From Pseudomonadota bacterium (lineage in GTDB: Bacteria > Pseudomonadota > Alphaproteobacteria > Rhizobiales > Xanthobacteraceae): DNA of 7,456 nt. The stretch is taken from the NCBI GenBank assembly GCA_021823875.1, contig JAKAMD010000169.1:1-7456 (forward strand). Direction: 5' to 3'. Shown one piece after another: positions 1 through 6,284 of the stretch; positions within the stretch are counted from its first letter, which is position 1, and the number at the start of each line of letters is the position of its first letter. The position numbers and the translations under genes are program-made. The notes beneath the pieces were generated by a model, which saw only the letters and a program-made list of their open reading frames with translations, was not told the origin of the DNA and searched no databases.

Positions 1-200
1 CCGGCGGCTTGTGGGTGGGCAAGTTCCTCAAGACCTGTACCTATCAGAAGGTCAAGACCGACGCGGCGAGCGCCCAGATCGGCGAAGTCTGCTCGCGGCT
101 GTGCATGCTGGAGCATTTCGTCGCGCACGCCGAGCAGGCCAATGTCCGCGTGCGCCGCTACGGCGGCAAGAACGTGCCCTACGGGCAGGCGGCGGAGTGA
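1..200 (+). CDS. Histidinol-dehydrogenase-family protein, C-terminal fragment (cut by window start)
   Basis: The last 65 or so codons of a larger gene are present; the 5' part lies outside the window. The reading frame starts at base 3 (GGLWVGKFLK...) and stops with TGA at 198-200. Codons 111-128 encode E-H-F-V-A-H. This lines up with the E-R-L-T-A-H segment of E. coli HisD, where Glu414 contacts the substrate and His419 is a zinc ligand, so the fold and metal site appear kept. The G-G-L-W-V-G-K-F-L-K opening resembles the HisD paralogs that oxidise other alcohols, such as the sulfopropanediol 3-dehydrogenase HpsN, more than biosynthetic HisD. Enzymes of this family are NAD-dependent cytosolic alcohol-to-acid dehydrogenases. 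An SDR gene follows at 637, and HisD-like plus SDR pairs occur in diol and sulfonate catabolic clusters. Family is fairly sure; the substrate is not known. Confidence 0.8.
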   Translation, partial: GGLWVGKFLKTCTYQKVKTDAASAQIGEVCSRLCMLEHFVAHAEQANVRVRRYGGKNVPYGQAAE

Positions 201-258
201 TGCGTACGCCATCGCATGTTCGAGTTTGTTGTGTGAGGCAGCTCTAGGGAGCGAATCT

Positions 259-609
259 ATGAGCAGCAATCGCATACGAATGCGAGCTGAGCTTTTCAAA
301 TGGGCTGTGAAAGGACACTTTCCAACCTACAGCGAAATGCTACCGCATTTGCAGCCGAAAATTTCCCAGGGTTGGAGACCTGAATGGAGCGATGATCTAA
401 ATCAAATTGCAATGGAGGAAATATCGCATGGATATCCGGACATAACTTACATCTTGCACAGAAGTGATCCTAAATCGCCCTATCCAAGCCAGATTCTATT
501 CCGAGACTCTCATAATCCTGACCAGGCGCAGCTCTCCGCTCTTCATCAGGGAGTGGCTGAAATAATCAAGCTATATTGTCCGCCCGGCACGACGGACCCA
601 TACCCGTGA
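259..609 (+). CDS. Small hypothetical protein, AT-rich gene
   Basis: This is a 116-residue protein (MSSNRIRMRAELFKW...). I chose the ATG at 259 because AGGGA lies about 8 nt upstream (246-250) and composition changes near there; the frame stays open to 142, but that part overlaps the end of the HisD-like gene. I counted about 48% GC over 261-600, against 60-75% in sampled 60-base blocks of neighbouring genes, and codon use is correspondingly unlike theirs. No signal peptide or membrane segment is visible; it looks soluble and is rich in Pro, His and Tyr. The layout A-x-K-G-x-x-P-T-Y-S-E-M (about residues 15-26), then a middle segment ending in G-Y-P-D-I-T-Y-I-L-H, vaguely recalls small proteins with a T-Y-x-E-L start and a G-x-P-x-L-T-x-L-V motif whose function I do not know. 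It separates the HisD-like and SDR genes and may have been acquired by transfer. Confidence 0.7.
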   Translation: MSSNRIRMRAELFKWAVKGHFPTYSEMLPHLQPKISQGWRPEWSDDLNQIAMEEISHGYPDITYILHRSDPKSPYPSQILFRDSHNPDQAQLSALHQGVAEIIKLYCPPGTTDPYP

Positions 610-636
610 GTCTCTGGATCAACGAGCGGTGATGGT

Positions 637-1410
637 GTGCCTGACATCGACCTTGTTAAAACCTCTAGCTTTCGCCTCGACGGCCGGCGCGCGCTAGTGA
701 CCGGCGGCGGGCGCGGCATCGGGCTCACGGCGGCGTCTGCGCTGGCTGACGCCGGTGCGCAGGTGACGCTGGTCGCGCGTACCGCCAAGGAAATCGAGGA
801 AGCCGCCGCCGCCATCCGCGCGCGCGGGCAATCGGCCGATGCGCTGGCGCTCGACGTCACTGATGTCGACGCGGTGCGTAAGGCGCTTGCCGCGCGCGCG
901 CCCTACCAGATACTGGTCAACAATGCCGGCATGAACCGGCCGGCTTATCTGCCGGACGTAAAGGTCGAGGACTTCGACGCCATCTTCGCGCTCAATGTGC
1001 GCGCCGCCTTCTTCATGGCGCAGATCGTGGCGTTGCGGCTGCTCGAAGCCAAGTTGCCGGGTTCGATCATCAACATCTCCTCGCAGATGGGCCATGTCGG
1101 CGCCGCCCGCCGCACCGTTTATTGCGCGTCGAAGCACGCCATGGAGGGCTTCACCAAGGCTATGGCCATCGAACTCGCCCCGCACAATGTGCGCGTCAAT
1201 TCGCTCGGCCCCACTTTCCTCGAGACGCCGATGACGCGGCCGTTCTTCGAGAACAAGACCTTCCGTGACGAGGTGCTGTCGAAAATCAAGCTCGGCCGGC
1301 TCGGCCAGTTGGAAGAACTCACCGGCGCCATCGTGTTCCTGGCGTCGGACGCTTCTTCGCTGATGACCGGCGCCGCGCTCAAGCTCGATGGCGGCTGGAC
1401 GGCGGAGTGA
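637..1410 (+). CDS. Classical short-chain dehydrogenase/reductase (SDR)
   Basis: The protein has 257 residues, normal for a classical SDR. The Rossmann glycine motif T-G-G-G-R-G-I-G is at residues 22-29, N-N-A-G at 95-98, and the Asn-Ser-Tyr-Lys tetrad is complete: Asn120, Ser149 (N-I-S-S), Tyr162 and Lys166 (Y-C-A-S-K). The end of the second strand reads V-A-R (Arg48) instead of an acidic residue, and with Arg26 this suggests NADP(H), though that is inference. The start is GTG at 637, preceded by GAGCGG about 7 nt upstream; no ATG is available in this frame nearby. It should be a cytosolic oxidoreductase of an alcohol or ketone in the gluconate 5-dehydrogenase / 3-oxoacyl-ACP reductase-like group. 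Its position downstream of a HisD-like dehydrogenase suggests both act on one polyol-like substrate, but the small gene at 259 intervenes. Exact substrate unknown. Confidence 0.93.
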   Translation: MPDIDLVKTSSFRLDGRRALVTGGGRGIGLTAASALADAGAQVTLVARTAKEIEEAAAAIRARGQSADALALDVTDVDAVRKALAARAPYQILVNNAGMNRPAYLPDVKVEDFDAIFALNVRAAFFMAQIVALRLLEAKLPGSIINISSQMGHVGAARRTVYCASKHAMEGFTKAMAIELAPHNVRVNSLGPTFLETPMTRPFFENKTFRDEVLSKIKLGRLGQLEELTGAIVFLASDASSLMTGAALKLDGGWTAE

Positions 1411-1416
1411 GCCCCT

Positions 1417-1474
1417 GTCCCGGATGCAGTGCAGCGCGTAGCGTGAGCGGAGCGGTGCACCGCCGATCCGGGAC
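1417..1474. repeat. Inverted repeat A of a chained palindromic block
   Basis: Perfect 9-bp arms, GTCCCGGAT at 1417-1425 and ATCCGGGAC at 1466-1474, enclose 40 nt. Inside lies a perfect 12-bp palindrome, GCGGTGCACCGC, at 1452-1463. The sequence resembles a dispersed intergenic repeat that I associate with Bradyrhizobium-type genomes. It begins 6 nt after the SDR stop codon. It has no U-tract after the stem, so it is not a standard intrinsic terminator, although it may still stabilise mRNA ends. Confidence 0.75.
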
Positions 1475-1506
1475 CGTTCCAAATTCGGAATTCGTAACGG
1501 TCCCGG
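1468..1506. repeat. Inverted repeat B, sharing arms with A and C
   Basis: Perfect 11-bp arms, CCGGGACCGTT at 1468-1478 and AACGGTCCCGG at 1496-1506, enclose a 17-nt AT-rich loop that contains GAATTC. The left arm reuses most of the right arm of repeat A and the right arm reuses the left arm of repeat C, so this hairpin competes with its neighbours. Confidence 0.75.
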
Positions 1507-1546
1507 GTCTGCAGCGCATCACTTTGTGCTGCGCTGCGCCCGGGAC
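1500..1546. repeat. Inverted repeat C, long hairpin between convergent genes
   Basis: The outer arms are GTCCCGGG (1500-1507) and CCCGGGAC (1539-1546). After a small asymmetric bulge, GCAGCGCATCAC (1511-1522) pairs with GTGCTGCGCTGC (1526-1537) with one mismatch (1519/1529) across a 3-nt TTT loop, giving 19 base pairs in all. The hairpin ends 8 nt from the stop codon of the molybdopterin-subunit gene, which converges from the right. It could act as a bidirectional transcription barrier or mRNA 3' stabiliser, but no T-run follows on either strand. Confidence 0.75.
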
Positions 1547-1554
1547 ACGAGCCC

Positions 1555-3951
1555 TCACACCTTGCCGAGCGCGCGCAGGATCTTCTCCGGCGTGAATGGC
1601 ATGTCGGTGAGCGGCTGTGCACCGAGTGGCCGCAGCGCGTCGTTGATGGCGTTCATCACGCAGGCCGGCGCGCCGGCGGTGCCGGCTTCGCCCGCGCCCT
1701 TGGCGCCAAGCTCGCTGTCGGCGGTGGGCGAGACCACATGGCCGCATTCGATGTCGGGCATTTCCATGGCCATCGGCACCAGATAGTCGGCCATGTTGCC
1801 GTTCAGGAGCTGTCCGCGCTCGTCGTAGAGACAGTGCTCGAACAGCGCCGCGCCGATGCCTTGCACCACGCCGCCGCGCATCTGCTCGTCGACCAGTTGC
1901 GGATTGATGATGGTGCCGCAATCCTCCACCACCCAGTGCTTCAGCAGCTTGACGAAGCCGGTCTCGACATCGACCTCGAGCCAGCTCGCCTGCACGCCGT
2001 TGGTGAAGGCGAAGGGATAAGCGCGCGGCACATAATGGCGCGTCGCCATCAGTTCGGCCTGCACGCCGGCCGGCAGCGTGTCGGGGCGGAAATAGGCGAC
2101 GCGCGCCAGTTCCGCCAGCGTCAGCCGCTCGCTGCCGCTCGCCGCATCGACCACCACGCCGTTGCGGATGTCGAGCGTCTCGGGCTTGGTCTGCAACATG
2201 CTGCCGGCGACGGCGAGCACATTGGCGCGCAGCGCCTTGCCAGCCTGCCAGGCCGCTTCGCCGCCGATGCCGGCCGCGCGCGAGGCCCAGGTGCCGCCGC
2301 CATAGGGCGTGTTGTCGGTGTCGCCGGTGACCACGCGCACGCGATCAAGAGGCACGCCGAACGAGGTCGCCGCCACCTGCGCCATCACCGCTTCCGCGCC
2401 CTGGCCCTGCTCGGTGACGCCGGTATGCACGCTGATATGGCCCTGCGCGTCGAGCTTCAGGGTGGCGCCGTCCTGCGAGGTGATCTTGGCGCCGCCGACG
2501 CCGTAGAAAGCGGCGGACGGATTGGTCACCTCGATGAAGCTTGCGAAGCCGATGCCGCGATAGATGCCATTCTCGCGCAGCTTTTTCTGCTCGGCGCGCA
2601 GACCCGCGTAATTCATCAGCGCGTCGAGATGGGCGAGCGTCTCGTGGTGCGACAGCTTCTCGAATTTGAGCCCGGCCGCCGACTGCGCCGGATAATTATC
2701 GTCGGGCAGGAGATTGCGCCGGCGCAGCTCCAGCGGGTCCATGCCGATCTTGGCGGCCGCCAGTTCCACCAGCCCTTCGGTCACCGCCACCGCGATCGGA
2801 TGGCCAACCGCGCGGTACTGGCACATCACGTTCTTATTCTGGAACACCACGCGGGCGACGGCGCGATAGTTCGGCGTGGTGTAGGGCCCGCCCACCAGGT
2901 TCACCACCTGGTTGGCTTCGATGCCGGAGGTGCGCGGATAGACCGAATAGGGGCCGATGCCGGTCAGGTCGTCGATCTCGAAGGCGGTGATGGTGCCGTC
3001 GTTGTTGACGCCGATCTTGGCCTTGATGCGGTGGTCGCGCGCGTGAATGTCGGTGACGAAGCTCTCGATGCGGTCGGCCACGAACTTCACGGGCCGCTTG
3101 AGCAGCTTTGACAAGGCGACCGTCGCCATCTCGTCGGCATAGGTATGAACCTTGATGCCGAAAGAGCCACCGACATCTTTGGTGATGACGCGCACCTGCT
3201 GTTCTGCCAAATCGAGATGCTTGGCGAACAGGTTCTGCATCATGTGTGGCGCCTGCGTGCCCTGATAAACGGTGAGGCGCTGCTCGCCTTCGTTCCAGTC
3301 GGCGACCACGGCGCGCGGCTCGGTGGTGACGCCGGTATGGCGGCCGAACAGGAAGGTGGTTTCGATCACCGCGTCGGACGATGCGAAAGCCTTGTCGGGC
3401 TCGCCCACTTCCAGCTTGCGCTCGAAGCAGAGATTGTCGCCCAGCTCGGGCTGGATCACCGGGGTCTTTGGGTCAAGCGCGGTTTCCGGATCGGCGACGA
3501 CCGGCAACTCTTCATAAGTGACCTCGACCAGCTCGCAGGCGTCCTCGGCCTGCGCGCGTGTCTTCGCCACCACGGCGCACACCGCCTCGCCCTGCCAGCA
3601 GGCGCGGTCGACGGCGATGGGGTATTGCGGCGCCGATTTCAGGCCTTTGAGATGGGTGAGCACGCCGACCCAGGGCGTCATCACCTTGGCGACCTCGGCG
3701 CCGGTCACCACCGCGATCACGCCGGGCGCTTTCTTGGCCTTGTCGGCGGCGATCTTGACAATGCGCGCATGCGCGTGCGGCGAGCGCAGGAAGGCGACAT
3801 GCGCCATGCGCGGCAGGCTGACGTCGCTGACATATTGCCCGCGGCCTTGGGTCAGCCGCTGCAAATTCGGACGCGGCACCGAGCGGCCGATATAGGAGTT
3901 CGGCCGGTCGAGCACGGTCAGCACGGGCGGGGAGTCTTCGGTGATTTTCAT
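1555..3951 (-). CDS. Molybdopterin-binding large subunit of a xanthine-oxidase-family hydroxylase (CoxL-like, not CO dehydrogenase)
   Basis: The 798-residue protein has the usual length for this family. The N-terminal hammerhead domain spans roughly residues 30-155, followed by the two molybdopterin-binding regions. Visible motifs are D-V-G-G-S-F-G-I-K at 259-267, Q-Y-R-A-V-G-H at 378-384, T-E-Q-G-Q-G-A-E at 513-520, G-G-G-T-W-A-S-R at 551-558 and G-A-K-G-A-G-E-A-G at 749-757, with Glu755 as the expected catalytic base. Form I CO dehydrogenase has A-Y-R-C-S-F-R at the 378 position with a copper-binding Cys; here that residue is Ala381, so CO oxidation is unlikely. The enzyme should hydroxylate a carbon centre using water; the substrate is unknown. 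The ATG at 3951 overlaps the small-subunit stop by 4 nt (ATGA) and has GGGAGG about 8 nt upstream. An open extension to 4227 is out-of-frame reading of the small-subunit gene. Confidence 0.95.
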   Translation of the reverse strand: MKITEDSPPVLTVLDRPNSYIGRSVPRPNLQRLTQGRGQYVSDVSLPRMAHVAFLRSPHAHARIVKIAADKAKKAPGVIAVVTGAEVAKVMTPWVGVLTHLKGLKSAPQYPIAVDRACWQGEAVCAVVAKTRAQAEDACELVEVTYEELPVVADPETALDPKTPVIQPELGDNLCFERKLEVGEPDKAFASSDAVIETTFLFGRHTGVTTEPRAVVADWNEGEQRLTVYQGTQAPHMMQNLFAKHLDLAEQQVRVITKDVGGSFGIKVHTYADEMATVALSKLLKRPVKFVADRIESFVTDIHARDHRIKAKIGVNNDGTITAFEIDDLTGIGPYSVYPRTSGIEANQVVNLVGGPYTTPNYRAVARVVFQNKNVMCQYRAVGHPIAVAVTEGLVELAAAKIGMDPLELRRRNLLPDDNYPAQSAAGLKFEKLSHHETLAHLDALMNYAGLRAEQKKLRENGIYRGIGFASFIEVTNPSAAFYGVGGAKITSQDGATLKLDAQGHISVHTGVTEQGQGAEAVMAQVAATSFGVPLDRVRVVTGDTDNTPYGGGTWASRAAGIGGEAAWQAGKALRANVLAVAGSMLQTKPETLDIRNGVVVDAASGSERLTLAELARVAYFRPDTLPAGVQAELMATRHYVPRAYPFAFTNGVQASWLEVDVETGFVKLLKHWVVEDCGTIINPQLVDEQMRGGVVQGIGAALFEHCLYDERGQLLNGNMADYLVPMAMEMPDIECGHVVSPTADSELGAKGAGEAGTAGAPACVMNAINDALRPLGAQPLTDMPFTPEKILRALGKV

Positions 3952-4436
3952 TTCCTGCCTCCCGCGCGCGCTTCCGCCACCGCTTCCACCGCATCGACGA
4001 TGGCGTGATAGCCGGTGCAGCGGCAGTAATTGCCGGAAAGATGTTCGCGGATTTCGTCGCGCGACGGCACGCCGCCACGCTGCAACAGATCCTGCGCCGC
4101 CGTGATCATGCCCGGCGTGCAATAGCCGCACTGCAAAGCATTGCGCTCGGCAAAGGCCTTCTGCAGATCGGCGATCTCGCCACTGTCGGACAGGCCCTCG
4201 ATGGTTTCGACCGTGGCGCCGTCGCATTGCGCCGCCAGCATCAGGCAGCCGCGCACGATTTCGCCATCGACCCGCACGGTACAGGCTCCGCAGAAACCCT
4301 GCTCGCAGCCGATATGGCTGCCGGTCAAGCCGAGATCGTCGCGCAGGAAATCGACCAGCGTCTTCCGCGCATCGACGCGCTCGCTGACCGGCTCGCCATT
4401 GACGGTGAGGGCGATGTCGATTTGGGTGTCGCTCAT
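3948..4436 (-). CDS. [2Fe-2S] small subunit of the molybdenum hydroxylase (CoxS-like)
   Basis: This 162-residue protein carries both clusters of the family. The N-terminal plant-ferredoxin-like domain has Cys44, Cys49, Cys52 and Cys64 (C-x4-C-x2-C...C), and the C-terminal helical domain has Cys103, Cys106 (C-G-Y-C), Cys138 and Cys140 (C-R-C). All eight ligands are present. It relays electrons from the molybdenum centre in the large subunit to FAD in the medium subunit. The ATG at 4436 is preferred: GGAGG lies about 7 nt upstream inside the FAD-subunit gene and the codon overlaps that gene's TGA by one base (TGATG). A GTG one codon earlier (4439) would add one residue. It overlaps the large-subunit start by 4 nt at the other end, so translation of all three subunits is coupled. 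No signal peptide; cytosolic. Confidence 0.96.
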   Translation of the reverse strand: MSDTQIDIALTVNGEPVSERVDARKTLVDFLRDDLGLTGSHIGCEQGFCGACTVRVDGEIVRGCLMLAAQCDGATVETIEGLSDSGEIADLQKAFAERNALQCGYCTPGMITAAQDLLQRGGVPSRDEIREHLSGNYCRCTGYHAIVDAVEAVAEARAGGRK

Positions 4437-5272
4437 CACGCCGCCTCCATCAGCTGCTGGGCCACGCGGCGCAGCAGCACGCCGGCGAGATGCTTCTTGG
4501 TGGCGCCGGTCGCCTGCACGTCGTCGGGCGGATCGAGATCGAGCGCAGCGACCGCCGCCTCCACATCGCTTTTCTCCAGCGCCGCTTCCGCTTTCTTCGC
4601 GCGCACCGCCGTCGCGCCGACGCCGAAATAGGCGAGCCGCACGTCGGCGAGCCCCTTGCCGGCGGCGCGCGCGCTGGCGGCGAGCCCGACCATGGCGTAA
4701 TCGCCGTGCCGGCGCGCCAGTTCGGCAAAGCCGACGCGGGAGTCCTTGCCGGCGGCCGGCAAGCGCAGCGCGGTCAATATCTCGTCCGGCCTGAGCGCGG
4801 TCTCGAACAGGCCCTTGAAGAAATCCACCGCCTTGATGGAGCGCTTACCCTTGGGACCGGTCGCTTCCACCTCGCCGTCGAGCGCCAATAGACAGGCCGG
4901 CAATTCCGCCGCCGGATCGGCATAAGCCAGCGAGCCGCCCAGCGTGCCGCGGTTGCGGATGGCGACGTGGCCGATATGCGGCAATGCGCGCGCGATCAGC
5001 GGCGCGTGTTTGGCAATGATGTCGGAGCGCTCGGCCGCGGCGTAGCGGGTCAGCGCCGCGATCTCCACCTTGCCGTCCTTCAGCGCAATGCCGTCGAGTC
5101 CCGCGATTCCGTTGATGTCGATCAGCAGCGACGGCGCCGACAACCGCATGTTGAGGCCGGCGATCAGACTCTGGCCGCCCGCCAGCAGGCGCGCGTCCGG
5201 CTGGCCGCCGAGCAGCGCCATCGCTTCGTCCAGCGTGCGCGCTTTTTTATAGGCAAATGGCGCTGGTTTCAC
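4436..5272 (-). CDS. FAD-binding medium subunit of the molybdenum hydroxylase (CoxM-like)
   Basis: The protein has 278 residues, slightly under the usual 280-300. It shows the two FAD-pyrophosphate motifs of the family: A-G-G-Q-S at residues 31-35 and T-L-G-G-S-L-A-Y-A-D-P at 110-120, followed by A-E-L-P. The C-terminal CO-dehydrogenase flavoprotein domain covers roughly 175-275. It receives electrons from the iron-sulfur subunit and passes them to a soluble or membrane acceptor that the sequence does not reveal. The start is GTG at 5272 with GGAGGA about 6 nt upstream. It is the first gene of the three-subunit set (medium-small-large order) and sits 67 nt downstream of the D-2-hydroxyacid dehydrogenase gene on the same strand. 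No maturation genes of the coxDEFG kind are in the window. Confidence 0.95.
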   Translation of the reverse strand: MKPAPFAYKKARTLDEAMALLGGQPDARLLAGGQSLIAGLNMRLSAPSLLIDINGIAGLDGIALKDGKVEIAALTRYAAAERSDIIAKHAPLIARALPHIGHVAIRNRGTLGGSLAYADPAAELPACLLALDGEVEATGPKGKRSIKAVDFFKGLFETALRPDEILTALRLPAAGKDSRVGFAELARRHGDYAMVGLAASARAAGKGLADVRLAYFGVGATAVRAKKAEAALEKSDVEAAVAALDLDPPDDVQATGATKKHLAGVLLRRVAQQLMEAA

Positions 5273-5305
5273 GCCGCGTCCTCCCCGACGTTTGTTCTTA
5301 GTCTC

Positions 5306-5334
5306 ATTGTGGCCGGGAACGCGCGGGGAGGCAA
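5306..5334 (-). promoter_or_regulatory. Possible sigma70-like promoter ahead of the molybdenum hydroxylase genes
   Basis: Read on the minus strand, TTGCCT (5334-5329) and CACAAT (5311-5306) are separated by exactly 17 nt, each matching four of six consensus bases. A start of transcription near 5299 would leave a leader of about 27 nt before the GTG at 5272. This would let the three subunit genes be transcribed apart from the upstream dehydrogenase. It is a sequence match only and could be chance. Confidence 0.3.
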
Positions 5335-5339
5335 TGCGG

Positions 5340-6242
5340 CTATGTGATCGTCTTCACAATATCGATTGCCCGGCGCAGCAGGGTCATGGATGCCTCCAAT
5401 GTGCGGAAAGCGGCATGCGCGGTCAGCGTGACGTTGGTGAGCTTGGCCAGGGGATGGTCGGCTTTCAGCGGCTCGGCGTGGAAGACGTCGAGCCCGGCAT
5501 GGCGGATAGGACCGCTTTGTAAAGCCGCGATCAGCGCGGCCTCGTCAACGAGTGCGCCGCGCGCGGTGTTGACCAGCAGCACGCCCGGCTTCATGTGCGC
5601 GATGCGTTCCTTGCTGAGGAAGCCGCGGGTCTCATCGTTGAGCGTGAGATTCATCGACACCACATCGGCGCGCTGAAGCAGCGTGTCGATATCGACCAGG
5701 GGGCAGGGCGCGTCCGGCCGCGATGTGCGGTTGTAGGCGATCACCTCCATGCCGATGCCCTTGGCGATGCGGGCGACCTCGCTGCCGATGCCGCCCAGCC
5801 CGATCACGCCCAGCGTCTTGCCGAGAAGCTGCACGCCCTCCTGCGGGGTCCACACACCGGCACGGACCTCGCGGTCCATGCGCGCCACATCGCGGGCGGC
5901 GGCGAACATCAGCGCGATGGTGTGCTCGGCCACTGCGGTGTCGCCGTATCCCTTGATGGTGTGCACGGCGATGCCGCGGCCCTTCAGCTCCGCGATATTC
6001 ATGTAGCTTGCCGCGCCGGTGCCGAGGAACACGATGTGCTTGAGCTTAGGGCACTGCGCCACCAGCTCGGTCGGCATGTAGGAATGATCGTCGATCGCGA
6101 TTTCATAATCCCCGAGCACGCGCGGCAGCTCGTCGCCCACGCGGTCGGTGCGGTTGACGGTAATCGGCGGATCGTCGGGGCGGATGACCTTGGCCCACAC
6201 CGGCGCGAGCTGGTCGTTGCAGTCGAGGAAAATGGCTTTCAT
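5340..6242 (-). CDS. D-2-hydroxyacid dehydrogenase (phosphoglycerate dehydrogenase-like)
   Basis: The 300-residue protein is a short-form member of the D-isomer-specific 2-hydroxyacid dehydrogenase family, without a C-terminal ACT domain. The nucleotide-binding motif G-L-G-G-I-G is at residues 148-153. The catalytic set is Arg228 (N-T-A-R-G-A-L-V-D-E), Glu257 (L-D-V-F-H-A-E-P) and His276 (T-A-H-A-A-F). The second strand of the cofactor domain ends in Y-N-R-T-S-R (170-175) without the acidic residue typical of NAD enzymes, suggesting NADP(H), as in glyoxylate/hydroxypyruvate reductases; this is inference. It would interconvert a 2-keto acid and a D-2-hydroxy acid in the cytosol. ATG at 6242 is the natural start but has no clear ribosome-binding site. 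It follows the Rieske gene by 42 nt and precedes the molybdenum hydroxylase genes by 67 nt, so co-transcription is plausible. Substrate unknown. Confidence 0.93.
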   Translation of the reverse strand: MKAIFLDCNDQLAPVWAKVIRPDDPPITVNRTDRVGDELPRVLGDYEIAIDDHSYMPTELVAQCPKLKHIVFLGTGAASYMNIAELKGRGIAVHTIKGYGDTAVAEHTIALMFAAARDVARMDREVRAGVWTPQEGVQLLGKTLGVIGLGGIGSEVARIAKGIGMEVIAYNRTSRPDAPCPLVDIDTLLQRADVVSMNLTLNDETRGFLSKERIAHMKPGVLLVNTARGALVDEAALIAALQSGPIRHAGLDVFHAEPLKADHPLAKLTNVTLTAHAAFRTLEASMTLLRRAIDIVKTIT

Positions 6243-6284
6243 GCCGCGGTTTTAAGGCGGCGCGCTGTGCGCGGCAATGGCGCG

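Noticed and set aside
142..258. Longer start for the small AT-rich gene
   Set aside because: It would overlap the end of the HisD-like gene, and the added residues are a shadow of that gene; ATG at 259 has a proper ribosome-binding site.
694..1482. A 262-codon minus-strand frame opposite the SDR gene
   Set aside because: It mirrors the SDR codons, gives an Arg/Gly-rich unstructured product, and the SDR has a complete catalytic tetrad.
1500..1546. Intrinsic terminator call for hairpin C
   Set aside because: The stem is strong but no T-run follows on either strand, so it is listed as a repeat only.
1738..3111. A 457-codon open frame on the plus strand opposite the large-subunit gene
   Set aside because: The product is low-complexity, rich in His, Arg, Ala and Gly, with no family motif. 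High-GC genes commonly leave long open antisense frames. The minus-strand gene has full family motifs.
3952..4227. N-terminal extension of the large subunit by 92 codons
   Set aside because: The extension lies wholly inside the small-subunit gene in another frame and reads as Arg-rich sequence. The ATG at 3951 gives the normal family N-terminus and a coupled ATGA junction.
1555..5272. Aerobic carbon monoxide dehydrogenase (coxMSL) as the functional name
   Set aside because: Gene order and subunits fit, but the copper-binding Cys of the active-site loop is replaced by Ala and the loop does not match form I, so only the family is claimed.
6261..6273. Short hairpin CGCGC-TGT-GCGCG between the Rieske and dehydrogenase genes
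   Set aside because: Five base pairs in very GC-rich DNA with no U-tract; easily chance.
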